NCBI GenBank assembly: GCA_903928495.1
Contig: CAIYQZ010000061.1
Coordinates: 1 to 64,000 of the forward strand
Source: an uncultured bacterium
GTDB lineage: Bacteria; Pseudomonadota; Gammaproteobacteria; Burkholderiales; Burkholderiaceae_C
Length of the DNA: 64,000 nucleotides
Direction of reading: 5' to 3'
Below are positions 58,486-64,000 of this stretch, in pieces (position 1 is the first letter of the stretch; each line of letters begins with the position of its first letter). The position numbers were made by a program, and so were the translations under genes. The notes under the pieces were generated by a model. It was given only the letters and a program-made list of their open reading frames with translations, had not been told where the DNA came from and ran no database searches.

Positions 58486-59562
58486 AGCTTTAATGGTGCC
58501 CCGCTCGTACCAACCTTTGCTGCGGTTGACCACGGCCACCACCGCCAGCATCACCGGCACCTCGATCAGCACGCCCACCACCGTGGCCAGGGCAGCGCCC
58601 GAATTGAAACCAAACAGGCTGATGGCCGCAGCCACCGCCAGCTCGAAAAAGTTGCTGGCCCCGATGAGTGCCGACGGGCACGCCACGCTGTGCTGTTCGC
58701 CCACGGCACGGTTCAGCCAGTAGGCCAGGCCAGAGTTGAATACCACCTGAATCAGGATGGGCACGGCCAGCATGTCAATCACCAGTGGCTGCTTCAAAAT
58801 CGCCTCGCCCTGGAAGGCAAACAGCAGCACCAGCGTGACCAGCAGTGCTGCGATGCTGAACGGCCCCAGCCGCTCCATGGCCGCGTCGAACGCGCCCTGC
58901 CCTTTTTGCAGCAGCGCCTTGCGCAGCCACTGCGCCAGCGCCACGGGGATGACGATGTACAGCACCACAGACGTCACCAGTGTGGCCCACGGCACGATGA
59001 TGGCCGACATGCCCAGCAGCAGCCCCACCAGCGGCGCAAACGCCACCACCATGATGCTGTCGTTCAGCGCCACCTGGCTCAGGGTGAACAACGGATCGCC
59101 ACCGGTCAGGCGGCTCCACACAAACACCATGGCCGTGCAGGGCGCGGCGGCCAGCAGAATGAGCCCGGCCACGTAGCTGTCCAACTGGTTGGCGGGCAAC
59201 CAATCGGCAAACACGTGCCGAATGAACACCCACGCCAGCAACGCCATGGAGAACGGCTTGACCAGCCAGTTGACGAACAGCGTGACGCCAATGCCACGCA
59301 TGTGCTGGCGCACCTGGCCCAGCGCGCCAAAGTCCACTTTCACCAGCATTGGGATGACCATCACCCAAATCAGCAAACCCACGGGCAGGTTGACCTGCGC
59401 CACCTCCATGCGGCCCACGGCCTGGAACACGGCAGGGGCCAACTGCCCCAGTGCAATGCCCGCAACGATGCACAAAAACACCCACACCGTCAGGTAACGC
59501 TCGAACAAGCTCATGGGCGCGGCGGCCGCACGCTTGGCCGTGACCTCACACTGCGCACTCAT
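58483..59562 (-). CDS. acr3: Arsenite efflux permease Acr3
   Basis: A 359-residue inner-membrane arsenite exporter of the BASS/ACR3 group. About ten helices; diagnostic blocks are LFERYLTVWVFLCIVAGIAL, VNLPVGLLIWVMVIPMLVKV, the conserved Cys in LILLAAAPCTAMVFVWS, and ALIGASNFFELAVAAAISLF. It extrudes As(III) produced by the two ArsC activities. Its ATG overlaps the stop of the ArsR-ArsC fusion gene by four bases (ATGA). The longer ArsB type is excluded by the sequence. Confidence 0.96.
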   Translation of the reverse strand: MSAQCEVTAKRAAAAPMSLFERYLTVWVFLCIVAGIALGQLAPAVFQAVGRMEVAQVNLPVGLLIWVMVIPMLVKVDFGALGQVRQHMRGIGVTLFVNWLVKPFSMALLAWVFIRHVFADWLPANQLDSYVAGLILLAAAPCTAMVFVWSRLTGGDPLFTLSQVALNDSIMVVAFAPLVGLLLGMSAIIVPWATLVTSVVLYIVIPVALAQWLRKALLQKGQGAFDAAMERLGPFSIAALLVTLVLLFAFQGEAILKQPLVIDMLAVPILIQVVFNSGLAYWLNRAVGEQHSVACPSALIGASNFFELAVAAAISLFGFNSGAALATVVGVLIEVPVMLAVVAVVNRSKGWYERGTIKA

Positions 59563-60419
59563 GCGGCTTGACCGATCTCGGCCAAGTGTTGCTGGCGGGC
59601 CAACTGGTCCAACGACTCCAATGGCAGCGAGGTGAACAGCTCGATGCGGCGGCGCAGCACGGCGGCTGCCGTCACAAATGCATGGTGGATGTCTTCATCG
59701 GTACCTGTTGCCGCCACAGGGTCGGCCACACACCAGTGCGCCACGGCGGGATGACCGGGCCAAACGGGGCAGATTTCACCGGCTGCCTGGTCGCAAACGG
59801 TGATGATGAAGTCCATGTGGGGCGCACCATCGACCGAGAACTCCTGCCAGGATTTGCTGCGCAAACCGTCGATGGGCAATCCACTGTGTTGCAAAAAAGC
59901 CAGCGTGTGCGGGTTGACTGTGCCCGCTGGTTTGCTGCCAGCGGAGTACGCCTTGAACCGGTGGGGGGCCAGGGCATTGAGCTGTGCTTCGGCCAGGATG
60001 CTGCGCGCCGAATTGCCTGTGCACAGAAACAGCACGTTGTAGGGGGCGGAGGAAAGGGACATGGATGCTCCTGATGAACAAGTGGAGGGAGGGCAAACCA
60101 CGGCAGAGGCACCCACCGCGCAGGCTTGGCCTTGGCAACAGTTTTCGGTGAGGTGGGCAATCAGACTGTTCATGGTCTGAAACCCGGCGCTGTACATCAG
60201 CTTGCGGCCATCGGGCCTCTGCACCAGCAAGCCTGTTTGGGTGAGCTCTTTCAGGTGAAACGACAGGGCCGACGGTGCCATAGCCAACTGCTCGGCCAAC
60301 ACCCCGGCCGCCAGGCCTTCGGGTCCGGCCTGCACCAGCCGCTTGAACACCGCCAGCCGGGCGTCGTGCGCCAGGGCCGCCAAGGCCTTCACCGCGTCGC
60401 TGTGGGTCATGGCAGCCAT
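59559..60419 (-). CDS. ArsR repressor fused to phosphatase-type arsenate reductase
   Basis: A 286-residue fusion. Residues 1-100 are an ArsR/SmtB winged helix (LAALAHDARLAVFKRLVQAG, APSALSFHLKELTQTGLL). Its arsenite site is Cys94, Cys95 and Cys100 (TENCCQGQAC), like the C-terminal site of Acidithiobacillus ArsR. After a Cys-containing linker, residues ~128-286 are a low-molecular-weight phosphatase fold with the CX5R loop CTGNSARS (C133) and the DP general-acid loop (VADPVAATGTDED). It would sense arsenite and reduce arsenate in one chain. The start overlaps the arsI stop (TGATG). Confidence 0.92.
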   Translation of the reverse strand: MAAMTHSDAVKALAALAHDARLAVFKRLVQAGPEGLAAGVLAEQLAMAPSALSFHLKELTQTGLLVQRPDGRKLMYSAGFQTMNSLIAHLTENCCQGQACAVGASAVVCPPSTCSSGASMSLSSAPYNVLFLCTGNSARSILAEAQLNALAPHRFKAYSAGSKPAGTVNPHTLAFLQHSGLPIDGLRSKSWQEFSVDGAPHMDFIITVCDQAAGEICPVWPGHPAVAHWCVADPVAATGTDEDIHHAFVTAAAVLRRRIELFTSLPLESLDQLARQQHLAEIGQAA

Positions 60420-60955
60420 CAGCAGCAGCCCTGGCGCGCCGCGCCCCCCGCAGTGGGCGCACAGCAGCTTGAAGTGGTGGATGCAGCGCTGGGGGCAGGG
60501 GCGCAGCAGCCGCCACTGGCCGCTTCTGCTTTGGAAGCTGCCGGAGCACAACAGTTAAGCGCTGGAGCCGGATTGGAAGCTGAATTGAACGTGGGAATAT
60601 TGCCCAAGGTATGGAACTGCTCCCACGCCACGCCTTGCGGGTCGGTCACCCAGTATTTGTCGCTGCGGGCATAGCAGCAGGTGGTTTCCCCTTCGTCCAG
60701 CAGAGCCATGTCGGCCGCCTGGGCCTGAGCCTTGAGCGTGGCCAGGTCGTCGGCGTTGTCCACCTGAAAACCGAAGTGGTCCAGCCCCGGCTGTGCACCT
60801 CGGGTGGAAATGGCAAAGTTGACTGGTGGGTCGGCCAGCATCCATTTGGCGTAATCGGATTCCACCCGCGCGGGCTCGGCTGCAAACAGCTTGCTGTAAA
60901 ACGCCATGCTGGCGGCCAGGTCAAATACGTGCAGGTGAACGTGAAAGCGTTTCAT
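60419..60955 (-). CDS. arsI: ArsI-type C-As lyase (VOC fold) with Cys-rich tail
   Basis: A 178-residue vicinal-oxygen-chelate protein. Metal ligands match ArsI: His5 (MKRFHVHLHV), His60 (GLDHFGFQV) and Glu112 (VAWEQFHT). The arsenic-binding pair Cys93-Cys94 is in ETTCCYARSDKYW. ArsI cleaves the C-As bond of trivalent organoarsenicals such as methylarsenite; cadmium-induced CadI is a close relative. After residue 130 a low-complexity Ala/Pro/Ser tail carries four CC pairs (135, 150, 164, 177) that could hold As(III). It is first in the operon, behind a candidate ArsR operator. Confidence 0.9.
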   Translation of the reverse strand: MKRFHVHLHVFDLAASMAFYSKLFAAEPARVESDYAKWMLADPPVNFAISTRGAQPGLDHFGFQVDNADDLATLKAQAQAADMALLDEGETTCCYARSDKYWVTDPQGVAWEQFHTLGNIPTFNSASNPAPALNCCAPAASKAEAASGGCCAPAPSAASTTSSCCAPTAGGAARQGCC

Positions 60956-60969
60956 GGTGGGCCCCTTTG

Positions 60970-60997
60970 ATTTCAATTATTCAACTAATGTTGAAAT
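60970..60997. promoter_or_regulatory. Candidate ArsR operator of the arsenic operon
   Basis: An A/T-rich element with perfect inner arms TTCAAC-taat-GTTGAA and outer arms ATTTCAA / TTGAAAT, 15 bases before the arsI start. The symmetry, base composition and position fit an ArsR/SmtB-family operator bound by the fused regulator two genes on. Confidence 0.62.
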
Positions 60998-61089
60998 TAA
61001 AGCACGATTTTGGGACAACATCCAAACCCCCTTTGCCTGCAGGGCTGGGCTGCCGACAGCGTTGGGGCACGGGCCGATAATCTGTGCCC

Positions 61090-62283
61090 ATGTCTGAACG
61101 TGTCATCCCCCTGGTAGACCACCGCACCCAAGGCCTGGTGGCCACCCTGCCGCCCCAGCTCATTGCCGCCACGGGCCTGCTGGCCGACGGGCTGGGCCGC
61201 CCGCTGCGCGATTTGCGCATCAGCGTGACCGACCGCTGCAATTTCCGTTGCAGCTACTGCATGCCCAAAGAGGTGTTCACGTCCGATTACGCCTACCTGC
61301 CGCACAGGGCCCTGCTCACCTTCGAAGAAATCACCCGTGTGGCCAAACAGTTTGTAGCGCACGGGGTACAAAAAATCCGCCTGACCGGGGGCGAGCCACT
61401 GCTGCGCAAACACATTGAGGTGCTGGTTGCCCAACTGGCCGCCCTGCGCACCACAGACGGCAAACCGCTGGACCTGACGCTGACCACCAACGGCAGCCTG
61501 CTGCGCAAGAAGGCCCGGGCACTGAAAGACGCTGGCCTGAACCGCGTGACCGTGAGCCTGGACGGCCTGAATGACGCCGTGTTCCGCCGCATGAACGATG
61601 TGGACTTTCCGGTGGCCGACGTGCTCGACGGCCTGCAAGCCGCCCAAGAAGCGGGACTGGGCCTCAACGCCCAGGGCCAGCCCACAGGGCTGAAGGTGAA
61701 CATGGTGGTCAAGCGCGGCACGAACGACGACCAGATATTGCCCATGGCCCGCCACTTCCGGGGCAGTGGCATCACGCTGCGCTTCATCGAATACATGGAC
61801 GTGGGCGCCACCAACGGCTGGCGCATGAACGAGGTGATGCCCAGCGCCGAGGTGGTGCGCCACATCCACAGCGAGATGCCGCTGGCGCAGCTCGACCCCT
61901 CAGCCCCCGGCGAAACCGCCGAGCGCTGGGGCTATGCCGGGCCAGACGGCCAGCACGACCCGGCTTTGGGCGAAATCGGCGTCATCAGCAGCGTGACACA
62001 GGCTTTTTGTGGCGACTGCAACCGCGCCCGCCTGAGCACCGAGGGCAAGGTGTACCTGTGCCTGTTTGCCAGCCAGGGGCACGATTTGCGGGGCTTCATC
62101 CGTGGCACCCCAGGTGCAGACGGCAGCCTGGGGCACCCCGCCAGCGACGACGAGTTGGCCAGTGCCATTGGGGCCATCTGGCAAGGCCGCACCGACCGCT
62201 ACTCTCAACTGCGCGCCAGCCTGCCACCGGACGAGGCGCAAAAAAGCGGCCGCCGGGTGGAGATGAGCTATATCGGCGGCTGA
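61090..62283 (+). CDS. moaA: GTP 3',8-cyclase MoaA
   Basis: A 397-residue radical-SAM enzyme for the first step of molybdenum cofactor synthesis. The N-terminal 4Fe-4S site is C50xxxC54xxC57 in [10 protein letters not shown]. The C-terminal cluster is CxxC...C in [16 protein letters not shown] and VYLCLF. The protein ends in the required double glycine (EMSYIGG). Blocks [12 protein letters not shown] and RFIEYMDVG are conserved. The ATG at 61090 was preferred over an in-frame GTG two codons upstream. It is first of moaA-mobA-moeA and divergent from the arsenic operon. Confidence 0.97.
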   Translation: MSERVIPLVDHRTQGLVATLPPQLIAATGLLADGLGRPLRDLRISVTDRCNFRCSYCMPKEVFTSDYAYLPHRALLTFEEITRVAKQFVAHGVQKIRLTGGEPLLRKHIEVLVAQLAALRTTDGKPLDLTLTTNGSLLRKKARALKDAGLNRVTVSLDGLNDAVFRRMNDVDFPVADVLDGLQAAQEAGLGLNAQGQPTGLKVNMVVKRGTNDDQILPMARHFRGSGITLRFIEYMDVGATNGWRMNEVMPSAEVVRHIHSEMPLAQLDPSAPGETAERWGYAGPDGQHDPALGEIGVISSVTQAFCGDCNRARLSTEGKVYLCLFASQGHDLRGFIRGTPGADGSLGHPASDDELASAIGAIWQGRTDRYSQLRASLPPDEAQKSGRRVEMSYIGG

Positions 62284-62303
62284 CCCTGAACACCATCCCC
62301 CAC

Positions 62304-62936
62304 ATGACACACACACCCATTCTCCCCGGCGACATCACCGGCCTGGTGCTGGCCGGTGGCCGTGGCACCCGCATGGGCGGCACCGACAAGGGGCTGCAAA
62401 ACTTCCACGGCACACCCATGGCGTTGCACACCCTGCTGCGGCTGCAAATGCAGCAAGGTGGCTGGATCAGCGACACACTGGTCAACGCCAACCGCCACCT
62501 GGCGGCTTACGAAGCCTTTGGCGCCCCCGTGTGGCCCGACACCTTGCCCGACTACGCCGGTCCCCTGGCCGGTTTCATGACCGGGCTGGAACACGCCGAA
62601 ACCCCATGGCTGTTGACCGTGCCCTGCGACACACCCCGCTTCCCGCTGGACCTGGCCGAGCGCCTGGCCCAGGCCGCCAACCGCGAAGGGGCAGACATTG
62701 CCATGGTGGCAGCGCCCGAAGAAGACGGCAGCGTGCGCAGTCAACCTGTGTTTTGCCTGCTGCGCGTGTCTCTGCTGGAAAGCCTCGTCAAGTTCACCCA
62801 AGAGGGCGGCCGCAAGATCGACCGCTGGACTGGCCAACACCACACCGTGCTGGTGCCATTCGATGTGCCCGGCGACGACCGCCGCGCCTTTTTCAACGCC
62901 AACACCCTGGCGGACCTGCAAGCGCTGGAAGCCTGA
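62304..62936 (+). CDS. mobA: Molybdenum cofactor guanylyltransferase MobA
   Basis: A 210-residue enzyme that attaches GMP to molybdopterin to form the MGD cofactor of DMSO-reductase-family enzymes. The nucleotide-binding signature [19 protein letters not shown] is intact near residue 14. The Mg site is in [12 protein letters not shown], and the C-terminal [10 protein letters not shown] is typical. It starts 20 bases after moaA. Its presence implies MGD-type molybdoenzymes elsewhere in the genome. Confidence 0.95.
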   Translation: MTHTPILPGDITGLVLAGGRGTRMGGTDKGLQNFHGTPMALHTLLRLQMQQGGWISDTLVNANRHLAAYEAFGAPVWPDTLPDYAGPLAGFMTGLEHAETPWLLTVPCDTPRFPLDLAERLAQAANREGADIAMVAAPEEDGSVRSQPVFCLLRVSLLESLVKFTQEGGRKIDRWTGQHHTVLVPFDVPGDDRRAFFNANTLADLQALEA

Positions 62937-62962
62937 ACGGCCAAGCGCCGCCCTGTGTCACC

Positions 62963-64000
62963 ATGAAATCCTTCGAACAGATTGCGGCGGAGCTGCAAGG
63001 CTACGACCCGCAGGCGCTGAGCGCCGATGCCGTGAACAGCTTTCTGGCCCAGATGGTGGAGCCCGTGCAACGCACCGAGGTGCTGCCGCTGTTCGAGGCC
63101 TTCGAGCGCGTGCTTGCCACCGATGTGGTGTCCCCCGTCAGCGTGCCGCCGCATGACAACTCGGCCATGGACGGCTATGTATTCGACGGCGCCCAACTGC
63201 AACCCGACCAGCCGCTGACGCTGCAACCCGTGGGCGGCACCGCCTTTGCGGGCAAAGCCTGGCAAGGCGAAGTGGGCAAAGGCCAGTGCGTGAAGATCAT
63301 GACCGGGGCCATCATGCCTGCCGGCCTGAACACCGTGGTGCCGCAAGAACTGGTGCAAACCACTGCCGGTGGGACCATCACCATTGCCCCTGGCCTGCTG
63401 GCACTGGGCGACAACCGCCGCTTCATGGGTGAAGATCTGATGCAGGGCCACCCCGCCCTGCGCCAGGGCCAGCGCCTCACACCCGCCGCACTGGGCCTGG
63501 TGGCCAGCCTGGGGTTGCCCACAGTCACGGTGTACCGCCGCCTGCGAGTGGCCTACTTTTCCACCGGCGATGAAATCTTGAGCTTGGGCGACGCCCCACG
63601 CGAAGGCGCGGTGTTCGACAGCAACCGCTACACCGTGTTCGGCTTGCTCAAACGCCTGGGCTGCGAGGTACTGGACCTGGGCGTGGTGGGCGATGACCCA
63701 GCGCAACTGGAAGCCACCTTTCGACGTGCGGCCAACGAAGCAGACGCGATCATCACCAGCGGCGGGGTGAGCGTGGGCGAGGCCGACCACACCAAGTCCA
63801 TGATGAAGAAACTGGCCGGTGACGACCCGGCCAGTGGCGGTGGCGTGGCCTTCTGGCGCATTGCGATGCGCCCCGGCAGGCCCATGGCAGTCGGACGCAT
63901 ACCAAAAACAGGCCCTACCGCTTCACTGTCCGAACAAGTCAGCTATCAAAATGAATTGAAGACTGCCGTACTGTTCGGTCTGCCTGGGAACCCGGTGGCC
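62963..64000 (+). CDS. moeA: Molybdopterin molybdotransferase MoeA, 3' end beyond the window
   Basis: The first 346 codons of MoeA, which inserts molybdate into adenylylated molybdopterin. Visible blocks: VPPHDNSAMDGYVFDGAQL, KIMTGAIMPAGLNTVVPQE, AYFSTGDEI (domain III), DAIITSGGVSVGEADHTK and LFGLPGNPVA. Between RPMAVGRI and AVLFGLPGN there is an insert of ~20 residues (PKTGPTASLSEQVSYQNELK) where relatives have a short loop. This insert is coded by a copy of the dispersed repeat. The gene starts 26 bases after mobA and runs off the right end. Confidence 0.95.
   Translation, partial: MKSFEQIAAELQGYDPQALSADAVNSFLAQMVEPVQRTEVLPLFEAFERVLATDVVSPVSVPPHDNSAMDGYVFDGAQLQPDQPLTLQPVGGTAFAGKAWQGEVGKGQCVKIMTGAIMPAGLNTVVPQELVQTTAGGTITIAPGLLALGDNRRFMGEDLMQGHPALRQGQRLTPAALGLVASLGLPTVTVYRRLRVAYFSTGDEILSLGDAPREGAVFDSNRYTVFGLLKRLGCEVLDLGVVGDDPAQLEATFRRAANEADAIITSGGVSVGEADHTKSMMKKLAGDDPASGGGVAFWRIAMRPGRPMAVGRIPKTGPTASLSEQVSYQNELKTAVLFGLPGNPVA
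63903..63959 (-). repeat. Dispersed AGCTG/GCGCT repeat, copy 10, inside moeA
   Basis: On the plus strand: ccaaaaacaggccctaccgc, cttcactgtccgaac, and gtcagctatcaaaatgaatt, the reverse complement of the family order. It is read in frame in moeA and adds about 20 residues in a loop of the molybdate-binding domain. Confidence 0.7.

Noticed and set aside
60956-61089. A molybdenum-cofactor riboswitch before moaA
   Set aside because: The spacer is short and is better explained by the arsenic operator; no Moco-type conserved helices could be found by eye.
1-64000. CRISPR arrays, tRNA or rRNA genes, insertion sequences, prophage
   Set aside because: No regularly spaced repeats, cloverleaf-like sequences, transposase or phage genes were seen; the dispersed repeat is irregularly spaced and diverged.

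Overview
The window is about 64 kb of GC-rich DNA, densely packed with genes. It looks like the chromosome of a beta-proteobacterium of the family Comamonadaceae (Burkholderiales; Rhodoferax/Hydrogenophaga-like). This rests on the rpoD and grpE-dnaK-dnaJ sequences, the paired cyanophycin synthetases with DUF1854 and ABC partners, the transglutaminase/ATP-grasp/alpha-E genes, and a dispersed 40-55 bp repeat with AGCTG and GCGCT blocks of a kind common in that family. The taxonomic call is inference, since no search was possible. No tRNA, rRNA, CRISPR array, insertion sequence or prophage was seen, and no gene-free stretch exceeds 300 bases.

Layout. 1-6170: the end of rpoD, an aldo/keto reductase divergent from a small winged-helix regulator, then grpE-dnaK-dnaJ with two candidate sigma-32 promoters. 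6178-7191: a 27-bp-stem shared terminator and a MerR/B12-binding (CarH/LitR-like) regulator, divergent from a PAS-GGDEF-EAL protein. 10081-13763: a di-haem cytochrome c peroxidase translationally coupled to a membrane PAS-GGDEF-EAL protein. 13834-16488: a beta-CASP nuclease-like protein and a lytic transglycosylase. 16559-26526: a divergent cyanophycin locus. On the minus strand lie an ABC transporter, DUF1854, an aldo/keto reductase and a frameshifted alkC; on the plus strand lie a degenerate cyanophycin synthetase and an intact cphA. 26583-33448 (minus): nitronate monooxygenase, acyl-CoA dehydrogenase, etfBA, MscS channel and a crotonase. 33477-40053 (plus): a tight five-gene run of moxR, DUF58, TgpA-type transglutaminase, mltB and a diguanylate cyclase.

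40107-53565 holds two divergent sets of a predicted peptide-ligase system separated by comEC. The minus set is transglutaminase (frameshifted at a CA repeat), alpha-E and circularly permuted ATP-grasp. The plus set is a 1167-residue transglutaminase-DUF2126 protein, an ATP-grasp/alpha-E fusion and another transglutaminase. 53586-57476 (minus): SulP transporter, LprI-like protein, SCP-x-type thiolase and a TlpA-like thioredoxin. 57988-60955 (minus): an arsenic operon of arsI (Cys-rich tail), an ArsR-ArsC fusion, acr3 and a glutaredoxin-type arsC. 61090-64000: moaA-mobA-moeA (moeA runs off the window).

The most interesting points are: the duplicated amidoligase/transglutaminase system without an Anbu protease in view; the cyanophycin locus, whose first synthetase has lost both the P-loop and the C-terminal domain of its Mur-ligase half; ten copies of one dispersed repeat, two of them read as protein (mltB signal peptide, moeA insert); and two frameshifts, one at a dinucleotide repeat inside a catalytic region.
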